Shown: positions 51,487 to 61,386, counted from the first letter of the stretch. The stretch: DNA of 62,963 nucleotides from Actinomycetota bacterium (GCA_009703055.1 WLGW01000002.1:1-62963), one strand, 5' to 3'. Notes: a model not told the origin generated them from the sequence alone. Translations and numbers: made by a program.

Positions 51487-52956
51487 TTACTCGTTCGTGG
51501 TCGTGCGCCACGAAACATTTTCTGGCCAACGGCCAGTGCCGCCATCTTCCACAAGAAAACCAGTCAACGTTCTATTTGTATTCTTCATTCGCCATTGCAA
51601 CATTGCTTGTGCTTGAGCAAGCACAATTGATGGATCCGTTGTCATTGTGCGCCACGTTGGATCCGCTGCAATGTCAAAACACAACCAATCGCCATCAGCA
51701 AACTGCACATAGGCGTGCGTATCGCTTCGACGCACGGCCAAACTCATGCTGTCAAGATGACGCTTCCAGGGAGTGTCGTGTGGATACACGGGAATCAAAG
51801 TGGAACGCCAGTCATATTCCCAATGTGCAGCGTCACGCCAGAAGGGTGGTTCCTCACCGGCGAGGTATGGCGTTAACGGCAGACCATCGCATTGTGCAGG
51901 AACCGGCTGGTCCAACATTTCACACAACGTCGGCATGATGTCGACGTTCTCTGTGAACGCATGCACCACTGTCCCCTGTGCACGCGCATGACGAGGGTCT
52001 CTAATGATCGACACGATGTGTTGGCTGGTTTCCCAGTAACCCACCTTCTCTTTCAATCCGTGATCACCAAGTAACTCCGCATGATCTGCGGCAACAACGA
52101 TGACTGTGTTCTCCCACTGACCTGATTCTTCAAGCGCATCCCACACGCGACCCAGTTGTGCATCTACTTCGCTGATCATGCCGAAGTATTGGGCACGCAT
52201 GTGTGCGAGTTCTGCTGGGTCAGTAGGAGCCTTTGTGTTGTCCAAAGCCAGCATGATTTCGTGGAACGGATGAACAGACTCAGCAGGTGCAATAGGTAAT
52301 CCCACTGTTGCGGGGTCATACATCGTGCTGAAATGACCAGCGGCTGAGTACGGCGGATGAGGACGAATGAAACTTGCGTGTGCAAACCACCCTTGCTCTT
52401 GTTTCTCAATCCAAGACAACAACTCGTTTGTCAGGAAAGTCGAGACGCTTGCCTCTGCTGGTCGTTCGTTTTCGGTGAGGAGCAACCTTCCAATACCCAT
52501 ATTGGTGTTGAACCCTTGCGCCTGCAGCCATTCACGCCACGGACCAAATTGCTGAGTGAGATCTACTTCGCTATCGAAGCCTGGCAAGACCCCTTCATAA
52601 GTAGACAAACGAGGATCATCGGCACTATCTGTCACACGCGGATCAATTGATTGATCTGTGTACCCAAAGAGTGCAGGTGCATACCCGGCACGACGAGCCA
52701 TCAGAGCCACATTGTCAAACGATGCATCAAGTGGGGTGCCGTTGGCAACAACGCGGTGATTCATTTGATACATGCCGGTATACAACGATGCACGTCCAGG
52801 CGCGCACGGCGATGTCTGACTGTAATGACGTGCAAAACGCACACCGTGTTGTGCCAATCGGTCAAGGTTCGGCGTCTTGACGACAGGATGATCAGCAACA
52901 GAAAGACAGTCACCGCGGAACTGATCAAGAGTGATGAAGAGAACATTCAGAGTCAT
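51487..52956 (-). CDS. Sulfatase-family hydrolase
   Basis: 489 residues of the alkaline phosphatase/sulfatase superfamily. Metal site NVLFITLDQFRGD and the candidate modification motif SPCAPGRASLYTG, where Cys51 fits CxPxR. If the Cys is matured to formylglycine it acts on sulfate esters. It is shorter than the first sulfatase and lacks the extra C-terminal domain. Its ATG overlaps the alpha/beta hydrolase stop by 4 nt. Confidence 0.87.
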   Translation of the reverse strand: MTLNVLFITLDQFRGDCLSVADHPVVKTPNLDRLAQHGVRFARHYSQTSPCAPGRASLYTGMYQMNHRVVANGTPLDASFDNVALMARRAGYAPALFGYTDQSIDPRVTDSADDPRLSTYEGVLPGFDSEVDLTQQFGPWREWLQAQGFNTNMGIGRLLLTENERPAEASVSTFLTNELLSWIEKQEQGWFAHASFIRPHPPYSAAGHFSTMYDPATVGLPIAPAESVHPFHEIMLALDNTKAPTDPAELAHMRAQYFGMISEVDAQLGRVWDALEESGQWENTVIVVAADHAELLGDHGLKEKVGYWETSQHIVSIIRDPRHARAQGTVVHAFTENVDIMPTLCEMLDQPVPAQCDGLPLTPYLAGEEPPFWRDAAHWEYDWRSTLIPVYPHDTPWKRHLDSMSLAVRRSDTHAYVQFADGDWLCFDIAADPTWRTMTTDPSIVLAQAQAMLQWRMKNTNRTLTGFLVEDGGTGRWPENVSWRTTTNE

Positions 52957-53780
52957 GGCCGCTGCCCAGTGGTGAGGAAGTTTCGAATATCAACAATTGC
53001 CTGACGATCTTGCGCGGTGAAGATATGGCCGCCTTCGTAGATCGACAAGGTCGCATCAGGAAGTCGCTTCACGATTTCTTCAGAGTTCGACACGGGCGCA
53101 ATGCCATCAAAGCGACCAGCTGTGACAAACACTGGAGCCGTCACCAGATGCAAGCGATCACTCACATCGTGACCGATTCGAGCGCCGAGTTGCAGCATCT
53201 CTCCCTTGATGGTGTCTTTTGATTTCGGCACTGCAGCTTGTTCATTCCGCATCGCCACCATTGCAGCATCATCAGGATGAGTGGCTAACCACTCAGGCGT
53301 AAACCGTGTATCAGTCAAAGTAGTTATACGCGCGGCACGCTCATCAGCAGGCAATGCGCCCAACTCATGCAACGGATACGACGCACCAGCATCTCCACCA
53401 GCGGACGTACACAACAGCACCAATTTCTCAACACGCTGTGGATAACTCACTGCAAACTCTTGTGCGACCATGCCACCAAAGCTGATGCCTACAACCGCGC
53501 ACGTCTCCCAACCAACATGATCAAGCAGTGCAGCGCCATCTTGTGCGTATTGAGCCATGGTGTACGGGCCTTCAGGAATACTCGTTTCACCAAGCCCACG
53601 TTGATCATGAGCCAACACTGTGCATGTTTTTGCCAATGCACCAATCAGTAATGCAGTCGACTTCAAAGTGGCGCCCGACCCATTGAAGAACAACACTCGT
53701 GGTCCACTTCCACTCACCTCATAGTTGATGGAAATTTCAGAGCGTTCGAACTTCGGCACGTCAACATTCTTCCATCTCAT
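52953..53780 (-). CDS. Alpha/beta hydrolase
   Basis: 275-residue alpha/beta hydrolase. The nucleophile elbow is GISFGG (Ser near residue 101); the oxyanion region reads LFFNGSGATLKS, the acid is probably in AGRFDGIAP and the His in EGGHIF. Similar to esterases and meta-cleavage-type hydrolases. It shares a transcript with the sulfatase through the 4-nt overlap, suggesting a two-step hydrolysis of a sulfated ester (inference). Divergent from the unknown gene at 53.8 kb. Confidence 0.88.
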   Translation of the reverse strand: MRWKNVDVPKFERSEISINYEVSGSGPRVLFFNGSGATLKSTALLIGALAKTCTVLAHDQRGLGETSIPEGPYTMAQYAQDGAALLDHVGWETCAVVGISFGGMVAQEFAVSYPQRVEKLVLLCTSAGGDAGASYPLHELGALPADERAARITTLTDTRFTPEWLATHPDDAAMVAMRNEQAAVPKSKDTIKGEMLQLGARIGHDVSDRLHLVTAPVFVTAGRFDGIAPVSNSEEIVKRLPDATLSIYEGGHIFTAQDRQAIVDIRNFLTTGQRP

Positions 53781-53798
53781 GGGTATCCACCATTCACG

Positions 53799-54437
53799 GT
53801 GCTACACAAGCCACTATCAATACCCGTGCAAACGTTTGTTGATGGAGTCAAACGCTCACTCGCTGAGCAACTTGATGTACTCCCTTGGCGACGAGTCACA
53901 CTTCCAGGTCTCGATGTGGCTTGGGTCGGCATGAACGTTCCTTCCATCGATACTGGTGGTCGACCTTGGGTCTGGGAAGTTGTGACACCGACTCAATATG
54001 AGGCATCCCACCGCATGCAAGACGACCCCATGGTTCTTTCCGTTGCACAAGACACTGTGATCGCAGAGGTGAACCACCGCGACCATTCCGGACCCATCAT
54101 GCGGATGCAGGTTCCCGTGAAGGACACCCCTGACAGCGTGTCCGTCACGGGCGGCATTGACCCCGACGGCCCATGGTCTGTTCGTCTGGAGACCGGCTGG
54201 ACAGTCCAAGCCATCGGCAGTGCAGCCCAGTGTTGGATTGACCGGGAAGCCCCTGGCAGCACTCGCCTCGATACCCCCGCACCCCAGCTTTCTCCCCACC
54301 AGCGCTACAAGTTGCACCCTGCCATTGACATCGAGTCGGCAGCCTTTGATCGCTTGCTTACACTCGACCCTGATGATGCGGCCATGGTCACCACCCTCCT
54401 TGCTCGGGTTCACGAGGCACTGCGGCCCTACCGCTAA
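53799..54437 (+). CDS. Protein of unknown family
   Basis: 212 residues with no signal peptide or membrane segment. Mixed alpha/beta, with VAWVGMNVPSIDTGGRPWVWEVVTPTQY and LSPHQRYKLHPAIDIESAAFDRL as the most distinctive parts. I do not recognise it. The start is GTG 53799 in the track, only 18 nt from the divergent ATG; GTG 53826 is an alternative. The next gene, 31 nt downstream, encodes a long unknown protein, so the two may be functionally linked. Confidence 0.6.
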   Translation: MLHKPLSIPVQTFVDGVKRSLAEQLDVLPWRRVTLPGLDVAWVGMNVPSIDTGGRPWVWEVVTPTQYEASHRMQDDPMVLSVAQDTVIAEVNHRDHSGPIMRMQVPVKDTPDSVSVTGGIDPDGPWSVRLETGWTVQAIGSAAQCWIDREAPGSTRLDTPAPQLSPHQRYKLHPAIDIESAAFDRLLTLDPDDAAMVTTLLARVHEALRPYR

Positions 54438-54467
54438 GCCCTGGCGCTGCCCACAGGTGGTGGCTCT

Positions 54468-55952
54468 GTGATCACGACCTACGCCCTGTCATTACCCACG
54501 GTGGACTGCACCGAGGAACAACGCATTGCCGTCATCGACATCGTGAGCGACTGGCTCGTCGAGCATTATCCACTCGACACTCGCGGCCCTGGCACCACAG
54601 TCCGCACCCGCGAATCCACTGACGATCCGGTGTTTCGTCTCACGATTACGGAAAGTGCACCGGGTAACTCCCATGTTGAGACACTGACAATCAGCGTGGT
54701 GATGATCGCTGATGTGCTCACCTTCGACATTCGCATCTCCTCCACCCCCACTGCATCGCGCGTCATTCCTTTTTCATCTCCCATGCTTCCCGTTCGTGTC
54801 GCGCACCTTGTGAAGAAGGTTCTCACCGCCGTTCCGTCTGAAGACGCAAATCGCTACATCACCGATGCGCCCACTGTTGTTCGTGATGAATTGGGCGGAC
54901 AAGAAATCGCTGCATTCGTTCTCGCACCAAGCCGTCGCTTGCCAGTTCTTGTTGAAGTCCTCGATTTTGAGCGAAACACTCCCCTGTTAATTGCAATGGG
55001 AGCAGGACCTCTTGTCGGACTCGTCCATGTGGTGCAAATCACCACCGCAGATGCACTGCGCGGGTTTCTTTCCCTCACTGGCTACGCCTTGGTGGGACCT
55101 GGTTGTGTTGTTGTCAACTGGGCGGGCAACACAGAACCTGAAATTGTTCACCGACGTGAGTTGCCGAGTGCATCTGAAAACAGAGAACGCGCTCGCCTCG
55201 TACAGTTGATTCTCGAAACTGCAGCTCGCTCGATTGCAGCTCCTCGTGTGCCAGCGCCTCCACGTCGTGATGAAGATTTGGTCGAACTCGTATCACGCGA
55301 AGTCACCGTCACAAATGAAATCGTGAGCGAAGACCAAGCAATTCACATTGAACAACTCGAGTCTTCCATTGATGAACTAGAGGCTGCTCTTGCCGATGCC
55401 GACCGACGCCTGGCTGAACAGCGCGCGCAACTCGAACAAAAGGGTGGCCAGCTTGATGAGTTGATTCTGCGCAATGTCTCCCTTGAGATGCAGGCGGGAA
55501 ACACCGCCAACACTCGCGCAGTTGCATCGATGACTGAGGCGCTCCGATTAGCCCAAGAACATTGCCCTTTCTTGGTCTTTCACGCTCGCGCCATTGAGTC
55601 TGGCGAAGGCCTTGAGGGACCCGAGCCTGTAAGTGTCTTGCAAGATCTTGTGCGACTGAATGAGGTTGCCCGCGCATGGATGTCGGGCGAAATCACCGGC
55701 ACAAGTATCAAGTTGGCATGTCGTCAAATGGGCCTCGACTTTGCCCCGGATATCTCTGCCACTGCTCGTCAGAAATACGAAGAGGACTACCTCATTGATT
55801 GGCGAGGAAAAATAGTTCGCGCAGAAGCCCATCTTCGCCGCGGCAGAAAAGCACACCTTGTGCGTATCCATTTGTATTTTGATTCTGAAACGCAACAGGT
55901 CGTCGTTGCATACATTGGCCGTCACCTTCGTGACAAGGGCTCGTCCTCGTAG
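54468..55952 (+). CDS. Unknown protein with coiled coil and C-terminal IGRHL domain
   Basis: 494 residues in several parts. The N-terminal 120 residues are alpha/beta with no assignment. The segment about 130-225 carries RRLPVLVEVLD, GLVHVVQIT and CVVVNWAG, a spaced pattern I associate with large uncharacterised bacterial proteins. Residues 285-345 are a coiled coil (ESSIDELEAALADADRRL). The last 70 residues (HLVRIHLYFDSETQQ, then VVVAYIGRHL) look like a small RelE/ParE-like beta-rich unit. No enzyme motif. It pairs with the unknown gene upstream; it may belong to a stress or defence context, which is inference only. Confidence 0.7.
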   Translation: MITTYALSLPTVDCTEEQRIAVIDIVSDWLVEHYPLDTRGPGTTVRTRESTDDPVFRLTITESAPGNSHVETLTISVVMIADVLTFDIRISSTPTASRVIPFSSPMLPVRVAHLVKKVLTAVPSEDANRYITDAPTVVRDELGGQEIAAFVLAPSRRLPVLVEVLDFERNTPLLIAMGAGPLVGLVHVVQITTADALRGFLSLTGYALVGPGCVVVNWAGNTEPEIVHRRELPSASENRERARLVQLILETAARSIAAPRVPAPPRRDEDLVELVSREVTVTNEIVSEDQAIHIEQLESSIDELEAALADADRRLAEQRAQLEQKGGQLDELILRNVSLEMQAGNTANTRAVASMTEALRLAQEHCPFLVFHARAIESGEGLEGPEPVSVLQDLVRLNEVARAWMSGEITGTSIKLACRQMGLDFAPDISATARQKYEEDYLIDWRGKIVRAEAHLRRGRKAHLVRIHLYFDSETQQVVVAYIGRHLRDKGSSS

Positions 55953-55970
55953 CGCGCCTAATCTACTGAT

Positions 55971-57302
55971 GTGAACCGACGCAAGATTCTCAGAGGTGTT
56001 GCCCTTGTCATCGTCGGCTTTTCACTGATCACTGCATTCTCTGTCACTCGTTATGTCTTGGCACATCCCAATGAGCCACTGCAGCAGAACATTGCATCAT
56101 GGGCCCGCAACAAAGGAATGGGTGCGATCGTTGACCAGTTAGAGGTGTGGCTACATAACGAGCCGCCCGCTGTCGCGCCTGTTGACACACTCGCACTTGT
56201 CCCTTTGGATACCGATCCACCACAGGCAAGCACCACTCTCCCAGCAGGCAGTTCCACAACAACTACTCGTGTTCCAGAGAACACATCTCCTGCAGTTCGA
56301 CGCCCAATGAAGGCAACCCAGTCGTGCCCCGCCCCGACCAACATCGTGACCACCACTCTTGCCCCGGGTGAAACAACGACAACCACCACAACTACGACAA
56401 CAACGACCAGCAGCACACTGCCTGGTGAGACGACCACGACAACCACCACCACCCTTCCTGCTCGACCAACCGATGTTGAAGCGGTGATCTCACCTGCCAT
56501 CAAGGGTGAGGGCGCGTGGCGTGCAATTGCAAAAGTTCGTAAAGAGCCAATCATCTATGCAACGTCAATACGTCCGTTGTGGTGTTACGGCTCCGTTGTT
56601 GCCACGATGGCGACCTACGACCCAACAAAAGTCCGAGCAGCACTCTTTAACGGCACGGAAATTCCTGGTGGAAAAGGCTGGAAGAACACTTCAAGCATTC
56701 GCGGATCTGCCGTGCGATCTCTGATTGCAAGTTTCAACGGCGGATTTCGTTTCGAACATGAGCCAGGCGGATACATTACCGAAGGCCGCACAGTTCGAAA
56801 GATGCGAAAGGGCTACGCAACATTCGGTATTCGCCCTGATGGCACCAGCACCATTGGTATTTGGGGCGAAGATATGAAGGCCGACCAAGAGTGGGCATCA
56901 CTTCGTCAGAATCTTCCGCCACTTGTTGCAGAGAATAAATCTGTGTACGCCTCTTACAAAGAGGTCGACTGGGGTCAGGACTTCGATAACAAGGTCTTTA
57001 GTTTCCGTTCTGCAGCCTGTATTCGCATGGACGGATTGATGATGTTTATTGCAGTGGGCAAAGTCAACATCGGAATGCTTGCAGACACGCTCGTCATTCT
57101 CGGCTGTCGAACAGCTATGGAATTAGACATCAACGGCACCTGGCCATTCTTTTCCACATATTCCAACTTCGGGAAAACCAATCGACAAGGCAGAACAATC
57201 GATACTCGCATGGGCGACCCCGACCGTCATCTCAATGGCGCCACGAAGGATTTCATTGGGCTTTTTGACCCTCAGACGCTGAATCCTGGTGCGGTCAAAT
57301 AA
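55971..57302 (+). CDS. Exported phosphodiester-glycosidase-like (NAGPA) protein
   Basis: 443 residues. One N-terminal transmembrane/signal helix (about 8-30), a long low-complexity Thr-rich linker (about 105-165), then a globular domain whose core (SLIASFNGGFRF, and VGKVNIGMLADTLVILGC) resembles the NAGPA/phosphodiester glycosidase family that removes sugar phosphates or degrades wall polymers. It should sit outside the membrane. The GTG start is 18 nt after the upstream stop. Its stop abuts the MBL gene stop. Confidence 0.78.
   Translation: MNRRKILRGVALVIVGFSLITAFSVTRYVLAHPNEPLQQNIASWARNKGMGAIVDQLEVWLHNEPPAVAPVDTLALVPLDTDPPQASTTLPAGSSTTTTRVPENTSPAVRRPMKATQSCPAPTNIVTTTLAPGETTTTTTTTTTTTSSTLPGETTTTTTTTLPARPTDVEAVISPAIKGEGAWRAIAKVRKEPIIYATSIRPLWCYGSVVATMATYDPTKVRAALFNGTEIPGGKGWKNTSSIRGSAVRSLIASFNGGFRFEHEPGGYITEGRTVRKMRKGYATFGIRPDGTSTIGIWGEDMKADQEWASLRQNLPPLVAENKSVYASYKEVDWGQDFDNKVFSFRSAACIRMDGLMMFIAVGKVNIGMLADTLVILGCRTAMELDINGTWPFFSTYSNFGKTNRQGRTIDTRMGDPDRHLNGATKDFIGLFDPQTLNPGAVK
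56371..56454 (+). repeat. Thr-codon low-complexity tract (ACN repeats)
   Basis: Runs of ACA/ACC/ACG/ACT Thr codons, broken by SSTLPGE, code the linker of the exported glycosidase-like protein. Probably a flexible wall-spanning spacer, possibly glycosylated. Tract length can vary by slippage. Confidence 0.8.
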
Positions 57303-58271
57303 CTACTGAGGGGTCAATTGATACTGGCCGAGCAAACGCGGTGCCCCACCATCAGTCGTTTTCACCACGCCATCGTCAACAAGCTTGCGTAAATGCGACC
57401 ACACACTGCGACGCGCCGGACGATGCAAACGCTTATCAATGTTTGCGTAGAGAACTTTCACAATTCCTGGGATCGTGTCATTGCCAAGAGCAATCTGTTC
57501 CACAATCTGTTTCTCGCGCTCGACGCGATGTGCAAGATACGCATGCAAGAAAGGCTGGGGGTCTGTAACAGGCCCACCATGAGTAGGCCAGAGAATCGCA
57601 TCGTTTCGTGCAATCACCTTTTCCATTGACGCAAAGTACTGACGCATGTCGCCATCGGGTGGCGAAACAACTGTGGTTGACCACCCCATCACGTGGTCAC
57701 CCGTAAACAATGCCCGATCAATATCCATCGCAACACTGAGATGGTTAGAGGTATGACCTGGAGTCGCCACTGCAGTCAGTGAGAACTCCGATGTCGTGAG
57801 GAAATTCTCACCATCTTTTACCGCAACATCAGGTGCGAATGCCAGGTCAATGGTTTCGCGTTCTTCATCGCTTTCGTTTTTCTTCTCTTCCGGGTCATCT
57901 TCAGAAGGGTCATGGTCGTCTTCTTCAATGAATCCCTCGTACACCTGATGCGGACCAATGGCATACCGCGTCGCATTCGTTTCAGCATGCAGCCATGCAG
58001 TGAGTGGTGAATGATCTGAGTGGCAGTGAGTGACCACGATGCCCACAACATTGCGGCCCGACAGTGCCTCATGTAACGCATCGCGATGTGAATCAAGTTC
58101 AGGACCCGGATCAATCACGACAACATCTTTTGTGCCGAGGATGTACGTGCCGGTGCCGTGATACGAAAACTTCGATGGGTTCTTTGCGATGACGCGCTGG
58201 ATGAGTGGCGTCATCTGCTCGGCAACGGCATACGGAGCATCGTCGATACGGGGAACAAAGGGAATTGCCAC
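57303..58271 (-). CDS. MBL-fold metallohydrolase (LACTB2-like)
   Basis: 322 residues. The metallo-beta-lactamase motif THCHSDH (HxHxDH, 82-87) and downstream PGHTSNH and LFTGDH complete the di-zinc site. The last 75 residues form a winged-helix-like C-terminal domain (LHRPARRSVWSHLRKLVDDGVV), as in LACTB2/RNase-Z-like endoribonucleases. Residues 118-140 are an unusual acidic insert (EEDDHDPSEDDPEEKKN). It may hydrolyse RNA or thioesters. The 3' end abuts the glycosidase stop. Confidence 0.87.
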   Translation of the reverse strand: MAIPFVPRIDDAPYAVAEQMTPLIQRVIAKNPSKFSYHGTGTYILGTKDVVVIDPGPELDSHRDALHEALSGRNVVGIVVTHCHSDHSPLTAWLHAETNATRYAIGPHQVYEGFIEEDDHDPSEDDPEEKKNESDEERETIDLAFAPDVAVKDGENFLTTSEFSLTAVATPGHTSNHLSVAMDIDRALFTGDHVMGWSTTVVSPPDGDMRQYFASMEKVIARNDAILWPTHGGPVTDPQPFLHAYLAHRVEREKQIVEQIALGNDTIPGIVKVLYANIDKRLHRPARRSVWSHLRKLVDDGVVKTTDGGAPRLLGQYQLTPQ

Positions 58272-58280
58272 AAGCAGAAC

Positions 58281-59243
58281 CTAGATGTTCACCGCGCGAA
58301 CGCCACCCACGGGCTTGCCATGACCCAGCACCACCTCTGTGACTGAGCCTGGAACTGCAGACACATCAACACCCAGGCGCTGCAAAGCCGCCAGCAAAAC
58401 AGTGGCAGTTCCACGACCCGAGCCATCCGAGAGCTTCAGCGCCACGGCCCGACCATCGTCCATGGCAGCAACATAAATCGATTCTGCGCCATCCTTTGCA
58501 GCCAGGCCAGGAATAGCAGATGCGATGGCAGTCGTGTGTCGATCATCGCCCGCAACCAAATGTGGGTGCCTTTCCATCGCCGCGAACACCGCACGACCTT
58601 CAAGGCCGGCGTCACCAACAGCGAGAGCGCGCATTGCACGTGCCAGACGATGAAGTTCAATGACATGTGCGGGAGCACCACACCCATCTGTACTGATGGC
58701 AATGGGTGGAGCACCCGTGACTTCAGCGATTGTCTCTGTGATGGCAATCTGTAATGGATGGTCTGTATTCAGGTAGTCATTCGTCGACCACCCATTAATC
58801 ACACACGTTGCCAACATGCCTGCATGCTTCCCGCTGCAGTCCATCTGCAATGCAGTCTTTCCACGTCCAGATCGAATTGATTCATGTGCTGACGGAACAT
58901 GAACGCAGAATCCAGGTGTGTTCATGAGAGCTGATTCATTGAGGCCCACGCTGGCAAGAATGCTCAGCGCCATTTCTTGATGAATGTCTTGTCCGCTATG
59001 ACTTGCGCAGACCAACGCTAATTGTTCTGCCGGTAGAGAAAGCCCCGCACGAACCATGGCTAGCGCTTGAAATGGCTTTGTCGCCGAGCGCGGAAAGATT
59101 GTGGCCTGCGGATCACCAACACTGAATGCAATCTCACCATGCGAATCAAGAGCAACTAACGCACCAAAGTGAACGCTTTCGTCAATTCCACCACGCGACA
59201 CAATTGCAAGTGGTGCAAATTGCGTCGGCGCAACACCTGTCAT
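58281..59243 (-). CDS. L-asparaginase II-like protein
   Basis: 320 residues of the asparaginase II/AnsA-like family of Rhizobium and actinobacteria. Core motifs are RSATKPFQALAMVRAG, CASHSGQDIHQEMAL, MDCSGKHAGMLATCV and GCGAPAHVIEL. It releases ammonia from asparagine (or a related amide). The start ATG overlaps the AI-2E gene stop by 4 nt. Cytoplasmic. Confidence 0.9.
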   Translation of the reverse strand: MTGVAPTQFAPLAIVSRGGIDESVHFGALVALDSHGEIAFSVGDPQATIFPRSATKPFQALAMVRAGLSLPAEQLALVCASHSGQDIHQEMALSILASVGLNESALMNTPGFCVHVPSAHESIRSGRGKTALQMDCSGKHAGMLATCVINGWSTNDYLNTDHPLQIAITETIAEVTGAPPIAISTDGCGAPAHVIELHRLARAMRALAVGDAGLEGRAVFAAMERHPHLVAGDDRHTTAIASAIPGLAAKDGAESIYVAAMDDGRAVALKLSDGSGRGTATVLLAALQRLGVDVSAVPGSVTEVVLGHGKPVGGVRAVNI

Positions 59244-60382
59244 GACTTTTTGATTTTCTTTGGCTTCTTTTCTCGAACTTTTGCCGGTGGAAGATGCGTC
59301 AAAGGATCATCAATAACATCGTGTCTCACGCCCCATGCAGAGATCAGCGCCTGTCCCATCGCAACGCCAGGCAACGCCAGCAGTGCGCCGATTGGTCCGA
59401 GCACTGCAGCACCTGCAAGTGCTCCACCAAAAGCTAATGCTGGGTGCAATTCGAGGGTGCGCGCTGTGATGCGCGGCGAGAAGAGATAGTTCTCTAACTG
59501 CTGATAGAAGAAGATGAATCCGAGAATGATCAGTGCCTTTGTCGGAGACTCAATGAAGGCCAATAGAACAGGCAGAACTCCAGCGAGATACGTACCAATT
59601 ACTGGAATGAACTGCGAAATCAGTCCCACCCAAAGAGCCATTGCAATGGGTGCGGGAGCGCCAACAGATTGGAAGAGTATCCAGTGGAAAAGTGCTGACA
59701 ACACAGCTAGCAATGCGCGTGAGTACAAGAATCCACCAGTTTTTGTGATGGCAAGTTCCCATGCGTCAAGAACTCCGCGTTGACGCTCTGGCTTCAAGCG
59801 GGAACAAATCACACGGCGAAGGCGTGGGCCATCAGCGATAAAGTAGAACGCAAACAAAAGAACAGAGAAGCCTTGGAAAAGTACGCCCACAGCTTGTACT
59901 GACACTTTGAAGGCATTGTCTCGTTGGTCGAGAATAAACTTCTGAACCGGACCGTTCGGATCGGAAATTGTTGCGTTGACATCTGCAGGATCAATGCGTG
60001 TGTTACCAACATCATTGATGATCTGGACTATGTCGTTCACATATCGCTCACTGTTTGCGAGCAAGTCAGCAACCTGTTGAGCCACAATGGTGCCCATCGC
60101 GGCAACAAAGCCCAGGGTTGCAACGACCAAAGACACCAATAGCAATGCAGTGGCGGATCCACGTTTCATGCCCCGAGCCGAGAGTCGATTCACCGCAGGC
60201 TCTAGCGCCAGAGTGATGAAAGTCGCTACTAGCAATAGAAGTGCCAACGAACTCAGTTTCTGAACCGTGTTGCGCACCAAGAAGGTTGCAAGAAAACCCA
60301 GCCAGAAAAGGGCAATAGCCCGAGGCAACCATTTTGGCATCTTGCCGCTGACGTCTACTGAGGTGCTTTGTATGTCGCTCAC
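59240..60382 (-). CDS. AI-2E/PerM-family transporter
   Basis: 380-residue membrane protein with about seven helices. Signatures: ALEPAVNRLSARGMKRGSATAL near residue 55, ALFHWILFQSVGAPAPIAMALWVGLISQFIPVIGTYLAG, and QQLENYLFSPRITARTLELHPALAFGGALAGAAVLG. The family includes autoinducer-2 and Na/H exporters, so the substrate is undefined. A Lys-rich tail (REKKPKKIKKS) ends the protein. GTG start at 60382. A short inverted repeat (CGAAT-N6-ATTCG, 60387-60402) lies just upstream. Confidence 0.9.
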   Translation of the reverse strand: MSDIQSTSVDVSGKMPKWLPRAIALFWLGFLATFLVRNTVQKLSSLALLLLVATFITLALEPAVNRLSARGMKRGSATALLLVSLVVATLGFVAAMGTIVAQQVADLLANSERYVNDIVQIINDVGNTRIDPADVNATISDPNGPVQKFILDQRDNAFKVSVQAVGVLFQGFSVLLFAFYFIADGPRLRRVICSRLKPERQRGVLDAWELAITKTGGFLYSRALLAVLSALFHWILFQSVGAPAPIAMALWVGLISQFIPVIGTYLAGVLPVLLAFIESPTKALIILGFIFFYQQLENYLFSPRITARTLELHPALAFGGALAGAAVLGPIGALLALPGVAMGQALISAWGVRHDVIDDPLTHLPPAKVREKKPKKIKKS

Positions 60383-60459
60383 CTAACGAATCGTAGTATT
60401 CGCCGAGAGGTGACACATTCGCAGGTGCAATGGGCCCTCGTTAATGGCACGATGAAGGC

Positions 60460-61386
60460 ATGGCAGGTCTTCAGGATTCCTTCAATGAACGCGTGGAATC
60501 GGTGCGTACTGCTTTGGCAGATGCATTACGAGACCGAGTCATTGGCGACAATGCCGACGACAAGCAGGCCGCTGTCATGCTCGCGCCAGGGCCCCGTTGG
60601 TTCGCACCAGACCGCCCCATCCATAAGGTGCACACCGATGCATCCATGTTCATTGGCGGCATGAGGGCTCTTCTCTTTCAGTCACTGCACCCACTAGCAA
60701 TGGCCGGTGTTGCTCAACATTCCGATTACCGAAATGATCCGTGGGGTCGTTTACAGCGCACGGCTGACTTTCTTGCTGCGACTACCTTCGGTCCAGCCGA
60801 CCTCGCACAGCAAACCATCGATCGCATTCGCACAGTGCATACCCGCGTTGTCGGCACTGCATCTGACGGACGTGCATATTCGGCAAATGACCCCCATCTC
60901 CTTCGATGGGTGCACGTTGCAGAGGTTGACAGTTTCCTTCGTGCGTATCAGGCATATGGCGCCGACACGCTCACTGCAGAAGAAGCAGACGGGTACGTCG
61001 AAGACATGGCCGTCATTGCGCGTGCACTTGGGGTACCTGCACCACCAACATCTGTACAAGGACTTCGCGATCAACTTGCGATGTACCGCTATGAATTGAA
61101 GGGCACCACAGAATCTGCCGACGTCGCGAAGTACCTCTTGCTTGAACCGCCACTCCCCTTCACGTCAAAGATCCCGTACTCACTCATCAGTGCGGCTGCA
61201 ATTGCTCTACTTCCAGTGTGGGCCCGCGTGGAGCTAAGGCTTCCCTACTTGCCCGTTGCTGAAAAAATTGTCGTCAAGCCGATCGGACAATTTGTTGCAT
61301 CAACAATTCGTTGGGCAACAGCTGTCAATCAGCCAGAGACAACAGCAGATGCAGTTACCGACACAGTCGAGACAGCCTCGAACTGA
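60460..61386 (+). CDS. MpaB-like oxygenase (DUF2236)
   Basis: 308 residues. MpaB-family heme/non-heme-type oxygenase. Core blocks are HTDASMFIGGMRALLFQSLHPLAMAGVAQHSDYRNDPWGRL and LLRWVHVAEVDSFLRAY. The family in actinobacteria includes Lcp-like rubber oxygenase relatives and MpaB. The ATG at 60460 is followed by AGLQDSFNER. Its 3' end overlaps the YcaQ-like gene by 32 nt. Substrate unknown. Confidence 0.82.
   Translation: MAGLQDSFNERVESVRTALADALRDRVIGDNADDKQAAVMLAPGPRWFAPDRPIHKVHTDASMFIGGMRALLFQSLHPLAMAGVAQHSDYRNDPWGRLQRTADFLAATTFGPADLAQQTIDRIRTVHTRVVGTASDGRAYSANDPHLLRWVHVAEVDSFLRAYQAYGADTLTAEEADGYVEDMAVIARALGVPAPPTSVQGLRDQLAMYRYELKGTTESADVAKYLLLEPPLPFTSKIPYSLISAAAIALLPVWARVELRLPYLPVAEKIVVKPIGQFVASTIRWATAVNQPETTADAVTDTVETASN

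Noticed and set aside
56371-56454. Possible minisatellite or CRISPR in the ACN tract
   Set aside because: It is an in-frame Thr-rich linker inside an exported protein.
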